This document shows, piece after piece, positions 8,783 to 17,215 of a DNA stretch of 64,000 bases (position 1 is its first letter; each line of letters opens with the position of its first letter). This DNA is from Actinomadura violacea (lineage in GTDB: Bacteria; Actinomycetota; Actinomycetes; Streptosporangiales; Streptosporangiaceae). Made by a program: the position numbers and the translations under genes. The notes under the pieces are model-generated. The model had not been told where the DNA came from. It was given only the letters and a program-made list of their open reading frames with translations, and made no database searches. The stretch spans positions 1 to 64,000 of the forward strand of contig NZ_JAGEPF010000026.1 in assembly GCF_017573465.1 (NCBI RefSeq), read 5' to 3'.

Positions 8783-9712
8783 TCAGCCCGGGGCGCGCGG
8801 GGCGGCGGCATGCCGGACGGCCCCGACCGCGACGACCGCCCAGGCGGCGACCGCCGGCCACAGCAGCACGTGGCCGAGCACGTCGAGCCAGTGCAGGCCG
8901 GACACCGTCCCGGCCGTCATCGCGGCCGCCGCCGTCATGCCGAGGGGGAACACCGTCGACCAGCGGCGCCCGTCGTAGCCCGTGCGGGGCGTCCTGATCT
9001 CCGCCCAGGCCAGCAGGACGTACCAGGCGAGCGCGACGGCGAGGACCAGCAGCATCAGCGCCTCCAGCGGCCGCGGCACCGGCGGCCCGGCCGCCGCGGC
9101 GAGCTTCCCGCAGGCCAGCGCCGAGATCGACAGCGCGCCCGCCAGCACCCAGTGGTCGCCCGCCCCGTCCCGCACCTGCCCGAAGTCGAACCGGCCGAGC
9201 ACGAACAGGTAGAGGACGAGGCCGAGCGCGAGCAGCACGGCCGCCGGCCACACCAGCCAGCGCGCCGGCAGCTGCTTCGCCAGCGTCGACGCCAGCACCA
9301 CCAGCGACTGCGTCGCCACCGTCACCAGGTACGCCGCGCCCGGCAGCCGCCGCTGCAGATGCCGGACGACCTGCGGCAACAGCAGCAGCCAGGCCACCGC
9401 CATCAGCGCGAGCAGCCCCTCGGCCGCCGCCTCGTGGCGGAACAGCAGCAGGCCGACGCCGAGCACCCCGCTGCCCGCGATGCTGGTCAGCGTGACGGGC
9501 TTGCACTCCTCCGCGCGCCGCTTGTCCCGCCCGCCGCGCAGCCGCAGCGCGAACGCCACCGCCATCACCGCCCACAGCGCGGCCGTGACCGTCAGGAGTA
9601 CGCGCGTCGCCCAGGTGAACCCGGCGAGGTCCAGCGCCACCGCGACGATGCCCGTCGCCATGACCATCGCGCCCCATGGCTGGGGACCCCGCGCACTTTC
9701 TCGACCGCCCAC
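8783..9712 (-). CDS. TDT-family permease (tellurite resistance / C4-dicarboxylate / SLAC1-like)
   Basis: Integral membrane protein of 309 residues with about ten hydrophobic segments. The N-terminal VMATGIVAVALDLAG resembles the first segment of TehA/SLAC1/Mae1 proteins, which move anions or dicarboxylates. The start given is GTG at 9712; an internal ATG (MVMATG, about 15 residues later) is also possible. It converges with the MFS gene with only 16 bases between stops, and lies about 100 bases downstream of the acyltransferase on the same strand. Substrate is unknown. Confidence 0.7.
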   Translation of the reverse strand: MGGRESARGPQPWGAMVMATGIVAVALDLAGFTWATRVLLTVTAALWAVMAVAFALRLRGGRDKRRAEECKPVTLTSIAGSGVLGVGLLLFRHEAAAEGLLALMAVAWLLLLPQVVRHLQRRLPGAAYLVTVATQSLVVLASTLAKQLPARWLVWPAAVLLALGLVLYLFVLGRFDFGQVRDGAGDHWVLAGALSISALACGKLAAAAGPPVPRPLEALMLLVLAVALAWYVLLAWAEIRTPRTGYDGRRWSTVFPLGMTAAAAMTAGTVSGLHWLDVLGHVLLWPAVAAWAVVAVGAVRHAAAPRAPG

Positions 9713-9810
9713 CGGTCACTTGTACCCCCGGCCATAGCGGACGCGCGACCCGCCCCCGGGCGAAGCGGGCGCCTCGCCGCCGGCGCGGGCCGTCGAGGGT
9801 CCGGAGCCGT

Positions 9811-11058
9811 CTAGGACACCAGGACGGGGCGTTCGGCGGCCTTGGACGGGGCGCGGCGCGCGAGTCGGCGGCCGAGCCGCTGCGCGGGCGCCTCGATCCA
9901 GCGCTGCGACGCCCAGCCGGCGGCCAGCAGCACCACCAGGAAGACCAGCATGCCGAGCACGTCCTCGCGGCCGGACTGACCGAGGAACTGCGCCGCCACC
10001 ATCAGCAGCAGCGGGTGCAGCAGGTAGATCGAGAAGCTCGCGGTGCCGAGGCCCGTCGCCCAGCGCGGGAAGCCGCGGTGCCGCAGCAGCCAGCCCGCCC
10101 CGAACGTCGCCACCGCCGCCAGCACCGTCCCCGCCCAGACGAGCTGGGCGTGCCAGTCGCCGTGCAGGTTCCAGACGCCCGCGGCGAGCGCGCCGGCCGG
10201 CACCAGCACGGCGGCGGCGCCGCCGGACCAGCGCGGGATCTGCCCGTGCTCGGCGCGGTGGACGGCGGTCCCCGCGAACATCAGCGCCATCATCGCCAGG
10301 CCCTGCCACACGCCGACCCGGCCGTTCAGCGCCACCAGGACGGCTGCGAGCAGCCCGCCGAGCAGCCCGCCCGCGACCCGCGCCGCAGCGCGCCCGGACA
10401 CCGCCGCCGCGATCGCCGCGACGAGCGCGGCGGAGCAGACCGCGACGACGGCGCCGACGCCGGCCGTCCGGGACAGCAGCCCCGACAGCAGCCAGGTCGG
10501 CAGCAGCCCGCCCGCCGCCAGCGCCGCGGCGGTCAGCCCGACGGAGACCGGCGCCGACCGGCGGTGCGCGCGGATCACGAACAGCGCCACGACCAGCAGG
10601 TAGAAGGCCATCTCGTACGACAGCGTCCACAGCACGTTCATCGCGTTCGGGACCGCGAGCAGGTCCTGCATCATCGTCAGGTGCGCGAGGATCGCGGTCG
10701 CCGGGTGGTAGTGCTCCAGGCCGGCGCGCAGGCCCCGCACGCCGAGCAGGAACGGCAGCACCGCGAGGAGGCACGTCACCGCGAGCAGTGGGTAGATGCG
10801 GAAGAAACGGCCGATCCAGAACCCGCGGACGCTCTCCCGCCGTTCCAGCGATGCCGGCACGATGTAGCCGCTGACCAGGAAGAACACGAGGACGCCGTAG
10901 GTTCCCGGGTCGAACCAGCCCTGCAGCGCGATCCGCACGTGCGGCAGGTACACGTAGCTCGCGTGGTGCAGGGCCACCGCCAGTGCCGCCCACCCGCGCA
11001 GCACGTCCAGCCATCCGAGACGCGCCGTGGTGGTGGAAACACCTAATGGCGGGATCAT
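9811..11058 (-). CDS. Acyltransferase 3 family membrane protein (OafA/YrhL-like)
   Basis: Multi-spanning membrane O-acyltransferase of 415 residues. It has the family order: LDVLRGWAALAVALHH (residues 17-32, with the conserved Arg and His), then FFLVSGYIVPASL, then RFFRIYPL, followed by alternating hydrophobic segments. Members transfer acetyl or other acyl groups to cell-surface sugars, lipids or natural products. There are no sugar-synthesis or natural-product genes alongside to name the acceptor. The ATG at 11058 has a weak ribosome site; transcription probably starts in the AT-richer region shared with the divergent SIS gene. Confidence 0.85.
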   Translation of the reverse strand: MIPPLGVSTTTARLGWLDVLRGWAALAVALHHASYVYLPHVRIALQGWFDPGTYGVLVFFLVSGYIVPASLERRESVRGFWIGRFFRIYPLLAVTCLLAVLPFLLGVRGLRAGLEHYHPATAILAHLTMMQDLLAVPNAMNVLWTLSYEMAFYLLVVALFVIRAHRRSAPVSVGLTAAALAAGGLLPTWLLSGLLSRTAGVGAVVAVCSAALVAAIAAAVSGRAAARVAGGLLGGLLAAVLVALNGRVGVWQGLAMMALMFAGTAVHRAEHGQIPRWSGGAAAVLVPAGALAAGVWNLHGDWHAQLVWAGTVLAAVATFGAGWLLRHRGFPRWATGLGTASFSIYLLHPLLLMVAAQFLGQSGREDVLGMLVFLVVLLAAGWASQRWIEAPAQRLGRRLARRAPSKAAERPVLVS

Positions 11059-11389
11059 CCCGACAGGCTAGACCGATCCAGGAGAAACGCCGCTAAGTTC
11101 GTCAACTTCTCCAGAAAAGTTCAAGGTTCACGGCGACACCTCCTTCGCGCGCTCGGTGGCAGATTCAAGAGCAATAGCAGAAGTTCTAGCGATGCTAGCA
11201 CACGTGTCGCCCCGATCGCCCGGGATGGGTCGGATACGTTCCATATCGGCGGCGGCCGACGCGGGCTTTGGTCTCCCGGCCCGACCGGCATAGATTTGGA
11301 TTGAGCAGCATCATTGACGTGTGCAGCGCCATACTGCTAGAAACGGGGCGCGGCAACATAGGTTACGTATCCACGGACGGGAGAGGCCT
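11059..11389. promoter_or_regulatory. Divergent promoter region, acyltransferase / SIS operon
   Basis: This 331-base gap is clearly poorer in GC than its surroundings and contains no gene. It holds an inverted repeat ctagc-gat-gctag at 11186-11198 followed directly by the palindrome acacgtgt at 11200-11207, both candidate operators. A possible plus-strand promoter is TTGACG at 11314-11319 with TAGAAA at 11338-11343 (18-base spacer), about 45 bases before the SIS gene start. Nothing here encodes the missing DNA-binding domain of the SIS protein. Confidence 0.4.
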
Positions 11390-12082
11390 GTGAGCGAGGA
11401 GTCCCCCCGGCCTCCGGCAGCGGACCGCCAGGCCGAGGCGGCCGCCGAGAACCGCCGGCTGACCAGCCCGGACGCCCGCTACGGCGCGCGGCTGCGGCGG
11501 CAGTCCTCGGCCTCGGTGCTGCTGAACGCGGTGGTCGAGGCCGACCGCGCCAACCTCGAGCGCACCATGACCGCGCTGCAGGCCGACGGGACGCTGGAGC
11601 AGGCCGCCGGACGGATCGTCGCGGCCCGGCGCCGGTTCATCCTCGGCAGCGCCAAGAGCCGCGCGCACGCGACCCTCCTGCACCTGGAGCTGTCGGCGAG
11701 CCTCGCCGGCGTCAGCCTGATCGACGAGGGCGCCGTCCGGGCCATCGACGTGCTCAGCGACGTGCGGCCCACCGACGTGCTCATCGCGTTCTCGTTCCGC
11801 CGCTACGCCCGGCCCACCATCGTCGTGGCGCGCGAGTTCGCCGCGGCGGGCGGGCACGTCGTGGCGATCACCGACGACGCGGGCAGCCCCCTCGCCGGCG
11901 CGGCGCACACCACCGTGGTGGTCGGCACCGGCAGCGCGTCGTTCGCCGACTCCCCGACCGCGATCTCCGCCGTCGTGCACGCGCTGGCCACGCTCACCGC
12001 GGCCAGCGCGAAGGGCGCGCGGCGGCGGCTGGCCAGGCGCGAGGGCCTCGCCCACGCGCTGGCGATCTACTCCGACGAATGA
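11390..12082 (+). CDS. SIS-domain protein resembling MurR/RpiR regulators but lacking the HTH
   Basis: The 230-residue product matches the linker and C-terminal SIS (sugar isomerase) domain of MurR/RpiR regulators: VVEADRANLERTMTAL, then GRIVAARRRFILGSAKSRAH, DVLIAFSFRRYARPT and GGHVVAITDDAGSPLA. Only about 45 polar residues precede this, where a normal family member has a helix-turn-helix domain of about 75 residues, and upstream frames do not supply one. The GTG at 11390 follows ggagagg. It is 13 bases before the D-aminoacylase gene and probably leads that operon. It may sense a pathway metabolite without binding DNA itself, or act as an isomerase-like enzyme; the role is inference. Confidence 0.7.
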   Translation: MSEESPRPPAADRQAEAAAENRRLTSPDARYGARLRRQSSASVLLNAVVEADRANLERTMTALQADGTLEQAAGRIVAARRRFILGSAKSRAHATLLHLELSASLAGVSLIDEGAVRAIDVLSDVRPTDVLIAFSFRRYARPTIVVAREFAAAGGHVVAITDDAGSPLAGAAHTTVVVGTGSASFADSPTAISAVVHALATLTAASAKGARRRLARREGLAHALAIYSDE

Positions 12083-12095
12083 GGGGCGCGCAGCG

Positions 12096-13691
12096 ATGAG
12101 GCACACGACGGACCAGGCGGACGACGTCGTCATCACCGGCGGCGAGGTGCTGGACGGCACCGGCTCGCCCGCGCGGCGCGCCGACGTGGTGGTGCGCGAG
12201 GGCCGGATCCAGGACGTCGTCCCGCCCGGCAAGACGCACGAGGGCCCTGAACTGGACGCCACCGGACTGGTCGTCGCGCCCGGCTTCATCGACCTGCACT
12301 CGCACGCGGACTTCACCGTTCAGGAGCACCCGTCGGCCGACACGGCCGTCCACCAGGGCGTGACGACGCTGCTCGGCGGCAACTGCGGGTTCTCGCCGTT
12401 CCCGGTCGCGGCGGCGGAGGAGCTGCGCGGCGCCGCCGGGTTCCTGGCGTCCGGCGTCGACTTCCAGTGGACGGACCTGGACGGCTACGCCCGCGCCGTC
12501 GACGCGGACCGGCCCGCGATCAACATGGCGACGCAGGTCGGGCACCAGGCGCTGCGCACCCTGGTGATGGGCCCGGACGAGCGGCCCGCCACCCCCGATG
12601 AGCTGGCGGCGATGCGGTCGCTGCTGGCGGCCGCCGCCGAGCAGGGCGCGTTCGGGTTCTCCACCGGGCTGATCTACGCGCCCGGGTCGTACGCGTCGTC
12701 CGCGGAGGTCGCCGCGCTCGCCGCCGAGGCCGCCCGGCACGGGCTGCTCTACTCCACGCACATGCGCAACGAGAGCAACGAGCTGCTCGCGTCGGTCGGC
12801 GAGGCGCTGGACGCGGCGCGCCGGTCCGGGGTGCGGCTGGAGATCTCGCACCTGAAGGCGATGGGCCCGGCCAACCACGGCGCGGTGCACGAGGCGCTCG
12901 CGAAGATCGAGGCGGCCCGCGCCGAGGGCGTGGACGTGACCGCCGACGTGTACCCCTACACCGCCTCGTCCACGACGCTGACGTCCCGGTTGCCGGGCTG
13001 GGCGATGGACGGCGGCGCCGCGCGGCTGCTCGAACGGCTGATGGAACGCTCCACCCGGTCCCGCATCGCGACCGGGCTGCGCGCCCGCTTCGGCCACGAC
13101 ATCGACCCCGCCGGCGTCGTCGTCGCCGAACTGCCCGACGGCCCCTACTCCCGGTTCACCGGACGCAGCCTCGCCGAGATCGGCGCCGAGATCGGCACCG
13201 ACCCGGCGGAGGCGGCGCTCGAACTGCTCGCCGCGCACAACGCGACCGTCTCGATCGTCAACCACGCGATGTCGGCCGCCGACGTGTCCGCCGTCCTCGC
13301 GCACCCGCTGGTCAGCGTCGCCAGCGACGGCTGGACGCTCGCGGCGTCCGGCGACGGCCGCCCCCACCCGCGCAGCTTCGGCACGTTCGCGCGCGTCCTC
13401 GGCCGCTACGTCCGGCAGGACCGGCTGCTGTCGCTGCCCGAGGCCGTCCGGAAGATGACCTCCCTCCCGGCCGCCCGCCTCGGGCTCGCCGACCGCGGCG
13501 AGATCCGGCCCGGCCGCGTCGCCGACCTCGCCGTGTTCGACCCCGGCGCGGTGGTCGACAACTCCGACTTCGCAGACCCGTGGCGGCTCGCCACGGGTGT
13601 GCGGCACGTGCTCGTGCGCGGCGTCCCCGTGCTGCGCGACGGCACGGCCACCGGCGCGCGTCCCGGACGCGTGCTGCGCCGTGCCGGCTGA
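12096..13691 (+). CDS. N-acyl-D-amino-acid deacylase (D-aminoacylase)
   Basis: Zinc amidohydrolase that removes the acyl group from N-acyl-D-amino acids. The N-terminal beta-strand domain (ITGGEVLDGTGSPARRADV) leads to GFIDLHSHADF with His68 and His70, then GVTTLLGGNCGFSP with Cys97, the cysteine typical of D-aminoacylases. Later come STHMRNESNELL and EISHLKAMG, and a C-terminal LADRGEIRPGRVADLAVFD strand return. Length 531 is normal for the family. It sits between the SIS protein and the permease, with the NSAR/GNAT/M20 genes just beyond, which supports a role in D-amino-acid use. Confidence 0.88.
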   Translation: MRHTTDQADDVVITGGEVLDGTGSPARRADVVVREGRIQDVVPPGKTHEGPELDATGLVVAPGFIDLHSHADFTVQEHPSADTAVHQGVTTLLGGNCGFSPFPVAAAEELRGAAGFLASGVDFQWTDLDGYARAVDADRPAINMATQVGHQALRTLVMGPDERPATPDELAAMRSLLAAAAEQGAFGFSTGLIYAPGSYASSAEVAALAAEAARHGLLYSTHMRNESNELLASVGEALDAARRSGVRLEISHLKAMGPANHGAVHEALAKIEAARAEGVDVTADVYPYTASSTTLTSRLPGWAMDGGAARLLERLMERSTRSRIATGLRARFGHDIDPAGVVVAELPDGPYSRFTGRSLAEIGAEIGTDPAEAALELLAAHNATVSIVNHAMSAADVSAVLAHPLVSVASDGWTLAASGDGRPHPRSFGTFARVLGRYVRQDRLLSLPEAVRKMTSLPAARLGLADRGEIRPGRVADLAVFDPGAVVDNSDFADPWRLATGVRHVLVRGVPVLRDGTATGARPGRVLRRAG

Positions 13692-13705
13692 GCACGTCGT
13701 TTACC

Positions 13706-13722
13706 GGATCCCCCCGGGATCC
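13706..13722. other. Short perfect hairpin between deacylase and permease
   Basis: ggatccc at 13706-13712 pairs with gggatcc at 13716-13722 across a 3-base CCC loop. It lies 14 bases after the deacylase stop and before the permease ribosome site. It may modulate read-through or mRNA stability inside the operon. Confidence 0.45.
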
Positions 13723-13741
13723 CCGTTGAACAGGAGCGCGA

Positions 13742-15148
13742 TTGAGCAGCGCCATCTCGCTCGGCGGACGGCTGGACCGCAGGCAGCTCACCTCGGTGGC
13801 CTGCTTCGCGGTCTGCGTCGTCGCGGGCATCGTGCTGGCCGTCGCAGGCGGCAAGGCCGGCCTCTGGGGCCTCGTCCCCATCATCATGTACGCGGTGCTG
13901 GCACTGCTCGGCGTGGACGTCGTGCTGGCCACCATCGGCGCGGTCATCGTCGCCGCGATCATGACCAGGACCGCCCCCGTCCCCCTGGGTGAACAGCTCG
14001 CCACGTCCATGGGCTCGCTGGTCGCGGTGATCGGCTTGATCATCCTGCTCGGCGCGGGCCTCGGCCACGTCGCGCAGGAGACCGGCGCCGCGCAGACCCT
14101 CGTCCGGACGGTGATGGGCCGCATCGGGCTCAGCACGCCGACCCGCGTCCAGCTCGGCGTGATGGTGTCGTCGCTGGTCATCGTGGGCGCGCTCGGCACC
14201 CTCGCGGGCGGCAACGCGATCATCGCGCCGATCGTCATCCCGATCGCGGCGCGGATGGGCTGGCGGCCGCCGGCGGTCGCGGCGATGTTCCACGCGGCGG
14301 GCGCGGCCGGGCTGATGCTCGGCCCGTTCACCCCGCCGGTCGTGACGATCACCGCCGCGGCGAAGCTGTCGTACGGCGACTACCTGCTGCACGCCGGCCT
14401 GCCGGTCGGCGCGATCACCATCGTGACCGGGTTCTTCATGGCCCGCTGGATCCAGAAGCACACCGACCAGGAGTACGCGCCGGAGGACGCCGCGCAGGAC
14501 GACGACGCGGACGCCCCGCCGGACAAGCGCGGGCAGTGGGCGGCGCTCGCCTTCATCGGCGTGCTCGTCGCGCTCGCCGTGTACGGCGTGTGGGTCAAGG
14601 CGGGCTACTCCTACGCGCTGGTCGTCATGGTGGTCACCGCCGCCGCGACCGGCCTGGCCGGCGGGCTCGGCGCGAAGGGGACGGCGGAGGCCGTCTACGC
14701 GGGCGCGGCCCGGCTGATCTGGCTGTTCATGCTGTTCTGGCTGCTGGACCCGCTGCTGACCCTGGTGCAGAAGACCGGCGCGTTCGACACGATCTTCGAC
14801 CACCTCAAGGGCGTCATGCCCGACGTCGGCCCGTACGTGTTCCTGCTGCTGGTGGTCCTGCTCGGGTACGTGCACGCGGTGCCCGGCGCGGCAGTCGCCC
14901 AGGTCGTCCTGATCAACAAGCTGTTCGGGCCGCTGGTGACGTCTTTGGGCGTGCCGCCGGCGGCGTGGGCGGTGTCGCTGCTCGGCACCGCGCAGATCGA
15001 CCAGCTCGGCCCGTACCCGACCGCGGACATGATGGGGCAGATGGGCCTCGCCCGCTCCAGCGATCTGCGGATGATGCTGTTCAACGGCTGGGCCATCATG
15101 GTCGCGAACACCGCGGGATTCCTCGTTCTGTTCGCGATTCTGCTCTAA
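13742..15148 (+). CDS. Inner-membrane permease, GntP-like / ion-transporter superfamily
   Basis: A 468-residue protein with about a dozen hydrophobic segments split by a charged loop (about residues 240-260, QEYAPEDAAQDDDADAPPDK). Helical hairpins such as GTLAGGNAIIAPIVIPIAARMG and a mirrored GYVHAVPGAAVAQVVLI segment suggest a two-fold repeated carrier of the gluconate/organic-anion type. Family placement is by general appearance, not by a diagnostic motif. A TTG start at 13742 follows aacaggag. Its position between the D-aminoacylase and the serine hydrolase suggests it imports an acylated amino acid, D-amino acid or small peptide; that is inference. Confidence 0.6.
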   Translation: MSSAISLGGRLDRRQLTSVACFAVCVVAGIVLAVAGGKAGLWGLVPIIMYAVLALLGVDVVLATIGAVIVAAIMTRTAPVPLGEQLATSMGSLVAVIGLIILLGAGLGHVAQETGAAQTLVRTVMGRIGLSTPTRVQLGVMVSSLVIVGALGTLAGGNAIIAPIVIPIAARMGWRPPAVAAMFHAAGAAGLMLGPFTPPVVTITAAAKLSYGDYLLHAGLPVGAITIVTGFFMARWIQKHTDQEYAPEDAAQDDDADAPPDKRGQWAALAFIGVLVALAVYGVWVKAGYSYALVVMVVTAAATGLAGGLGAKGTAEAVYAGAARLIWLFMLFWLLDPLLTLVQKTGAFDTIFDHLKGVMPDVGPYVFLLLVVLLGYVHAVPGAAVAQVVLINKLFGPLVTSLGVPPAAWAVSLLGTAQIDQLGPYPTADMMGQMGLARSSDLRMMLFNGWAIMVANTAGFLVLFAILL

Positions 15149-15221
15149 TTCCGACGAAGTCGGCCCGGGGGGGTGCGGGGGGTCGTCCCCCCTCGGGAAA
15201 AACTGCTCCCGGAGGTCTGAC
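15149..15221. other. Structured spacer with a GAA-loop hairpin
   Basis: The spacer starts with ccgac-gaa-gtcgg (15151-15163), the same kind of GNA-triloop hairpin as in the element at 7-94. It continues with a G-run/C-run stem (about 15165-15196, ggggggtcgtcccccc at its core). The ribosome site ggagg precedes the ATG at 15222. The stems could attenuate transcription between the permease and the hydrolase, but no U-tract follows. Confidence 0.4.
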
Positions 15222-16037
15222 ATGCGCGACGACGAACTCGACGGACTGGTACGGCGGGCCGGCCGCCTCGGCGGGACGCTCGGCGTCGTCGCGCACGACC
15301 TCGGCACCGGCGAGCGCGCGGAGGTGAACGCGGACCGCCGCTTCACCTCCGCGTCGGTGATCAAGCTGGCGGTCATGGCGACCGTGCTGGCGGAGGCCGA
15401 GGCCGGCGGCCGGTCGCTCGACGACCGGCTGCCGGCCCCGCCGGACGCCCGCGTCCCCGGCAGCGGCATCATCAAGGACCTCGCGGACGCGGCGGAGTTC
15501 AGCGTCCGCGACCTGCTCATCCTGATGATCATCGTCAGCGACAACACCGCGACGAACCTGCTGATCGGCCTGGTCGGCAGGGACGCGGTGAACGCCTGGT
15601 GCGCCCGCCACGGCCTGCACGGCACCGAGCTCGGCCGCGTGATGATGGACGCGGCGGCCCGCGCGCGCGGCGACGAGAACGTCACGACCCCGGCCGACGT
15701 CGCGGCGCTGCTGACCGGCCTGGTCAGGGGCGAGCTGCTCGGCGAGGCGTCGACCGCGTTCGCGCTCGACGTGCTGGCCCGCCAGCACTACAACGAGCGC
15801 CTGCCGCGCCATCTGCCCGCCGGCGCGACGATGGCGCACAAGACGGGCGAGCTGGCGGCCGTCTGCCACGACGCCGGGATCGTCCTGCTGCAGGACCGCG
15901 ACCCGATCGTCCTCGTCGCCATGACGGAGGGCATCGAGAGCGAGGCCGAGGCCGCCACCCTCATCGCCGACACCGGCCGCGCCGTCTACGCCGCGACCGG
16001 CCTTACACCCCCCACCCCACCCGTCCCCGCCCCGTAA
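15222..16037 (+). CDS. Class A beta-lactamase-fold serine hydrolase, no signal peptide
   Basis: All three active-site elements of the penicillin-recognising fold are present: Ser45-V-I-Lys48 (SxxK) in RRFTSASVIKLAV, Ser106-Asp-Asn108 (SDN) in IVSDNTATNLL, and Lys207-Thr-Gly209 in AHKTGELAAVCHDAGIV. Length (271) fits class A enzymes. Unlike true beta-lactamases it has no signal sequence: the N-terminus MRDDELDGLVRRAGRLGG is polar, so it should work in the cytoplasm. In this cluster a peptidase or amidase acting on D-residue substrates is more likely than antibiotic resistance, but that is inference. It is the last gene of the plus-strand operon and ends at a strong hairpin. Confidence 0.85.
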   Translation: MRDDELDGLVRRAGRLGGTLGVVAHDLGTGERAEVNADRRFTSASVIKLAVMATVLAEAEAGGRSLDDRLPAPPDARVPGSGIIKDLADAAEFSVRDLLILMIIVSDNTATNLLIGLVGRDAVNAWCARHGLHGTELGRVMMDAAARARGDENVTTPADVAALLTGLVRGELLGEASTAFALDVLARQHYNERLPRHLPAGATMAHKTGELAAVCHDAGIVLLQDRDPIVLVAMTEGIESEAEAATLIADTGRAVYAATGLTPPTPPVPAP

Positions 16038-16038
16038 C

Positions 16039-16102
16039 CGTTGAGTTGCGGCGTGTCGTCCTTATGGCGCTGCTTTTAAGGACGACACGCCGCAAGTCAA
16101 CG
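16039..16102. repeat. 26-bp-arm hairpin repeat at convergent gene ends (copy 1)
   Basis: Arms 16039-16064 (cgttgagttgcggcgtgtcg...) and 16077-16102 pair at 25 of 26 positions around a 12-base loop. The element begins two bases after the hydrolase stop and overlaps the NSAR stop codon on the other strand, so it can end both transcripts. A second copy with the same arms, differing at one paired position, lies at 37382-37445. Even the single unpaired position is the same in both, which marks a repeated element and not two unrelated terminators. Confidence 0.85.
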
Positions 16103-17215
16103 TGAGGTGTGGAAGGTGTCGGTGGCCTGGCTCCGGATGAGGGACTCGTCTACCTCGTGGCCGAGGCCGGGCGCGGACGGGACCGGGACCATGCCGTCCG
16201 TCGCGCGGATGGGCGGGGCCACGATGTCGTGCGCGTAGTACTTGTCGGAGCCCGACACGTCGCTCGGCAGGTCGAAGCCCGGCAGCGACGCGATCGCGAC
16301 GTTCGCGGCGCGGCCCACGCCGAACTCGTGCATGCCGCCGCACCACACCTTCCAGCCGGCCGCGACGGCGCGGTCGTGCGCCTCCCGCGCCGCCGTGAGG
16401 CCGCCCATCCGGGACACCTTGACGTTCAGGATGCTCCCGGCGCCGAGGGCGATCGCCGTGTCGAGCTGGTCGAGGTCGTCCACGGACTCGTCCAGGCAGA
16501 CGGGCGTGCCGATCGTGGCGGCGAGGCGGGCGTGCGCGGCGAGGGCGCCGGGCGCGAACGGCTGCTCGATGAGCAGCAGGCCGAGCTCGTCCAGCTCGCG
16601 CATGGTGGCGAGCGCCTCGAGCGACTCGGGGTAGACGCCGTTGGCGTCGACCTGGACGGCGAGGTCGGGGTGCGCCTCCCGGACGGCGCGGGTCGGCGCG
16701 ACGTCCCAGCCGGGCGCGATCTTCAGCTTGATGCGCCGGTAGCCGTCCGCGACGTGCCGCCCGACCTGCGCGAGCAGGTCGTCGACGGTCGGCTCGATGC
16801 CGAGGCTGACGCCGGCGGCGATGCGGTCGCGGGTGCCGCCGAGCGCGGCGGCGAGCGGGCTGCCGGACGCGCGCGTCCACAGGTCCCAGCAGGCGATGTC
16901 GAGGCCGGCCTTGGCGAAGTGGTGGCCGCGGATCCTCGCCCAGGCGCGCCCGGCCTCGGACGGGTGCTCCCACTCGGTGCCGACGAGCGCGGGCGCGAGG
17001 TAGCGGCGCAGCATCATCCAGCAGGTGTCGACGGTCTCGGGGCAGTAGTACGGGTCGCTCGGCGAGGCGATCTCGCCCCAGCCGGACGCGCCGTCGGCGC
17101 CCGTCACCCGGACGACGATGTGCTCCAGGTGCGACTTGCGGTGCGAGCTGGTCTGGAAGGTGTGGACGAGCGGCAGGCTCAGCCGGAACGCCTCGACGGC
17201 GGCGACGGCGGGCAT
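16097..17215 (-). CDS. N-succinylamino acid racemase / o-succinylbenzoate synthase-type enolase-superfamily enzyme
   Basis: Enolase-superfamily enzyme of 372 residues. The KxK acid/base pair is Lys163-Leu-Lys165 in RRIKLKIAPGWD; metal ligands are Asp190 (VDANG), Glu217 (LLIEQPF) and Asp242 (CLDES); the opposite base is Lys266 in NVKVSRMGG. The C-terminal WCGGMHEFGVGRAANVAIA and LPSDVSGSDKYY are typical of the NSAR/OSBS group, which racemises N-succinyl-amino acids. The ATG at 17215 overlaps the stop of the upstream GNAT gene (ATGA), so both are made together. No menaquinone genes are nearby, which favours NSAR over OSBS. It would interconvert N-succinyl-D- and L-amino acids in the cytoplasm. 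Confidence 0.88.
   Translation of the reverse strand: MPAVAAVEAFRLSLPLVHTFQTSSHRKSHLEHIVVRVTGADGASGWGEIASPSDPYYCPETVDTCWMMLRRYLAPALVGTEWEHPSEAGRAWARIRGHHFAKAGLDIACWDLWTRASGSPLAAALGGTRDRIAAGVSLGIEPTVDDLLAQVGRHVADGYRRIKLKIAPGWDVAPTRAVREAHPDLAVQVDANGVYPESLEALATMRELDELGLLLIEQPFAPGALAAHARLAATIGTPVCLDESVDDLDQLDTAIALGAGSILNVKVSRMGGLTAAREAHDRAVAAGWKVWCGGMHEFGVGRAANVAIASLPGFDLPSDVSGSDKYYAHDIVAPPIRATDGMVPVPSAPGLGHEVDESLIRSQATDTFHTSR

Noticed and set aside
15222..16037. Beta-lactamase resistance gene
   Set aside because: Active-site motifs fit the fold, but there is no signal peptide and the context is D-amino-acid metabolism, so a resistance call is not supported.
16039..16102. Hairpin copies as CRISPR repeats or insertion-sequence ends
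   Set aside because: Copies are over 20 kb apart, each is a complete hairpin, and no transposase, target duplication or spacer array is present.
16097..17215. Enolase-superfamily gene as menaquinone o-succinylbenzoate synthase
   Set aside because: OSBS and NSAR share sequence, but there are no menaquinone genes here and the overlap with a GNAT gene points to NSAR.
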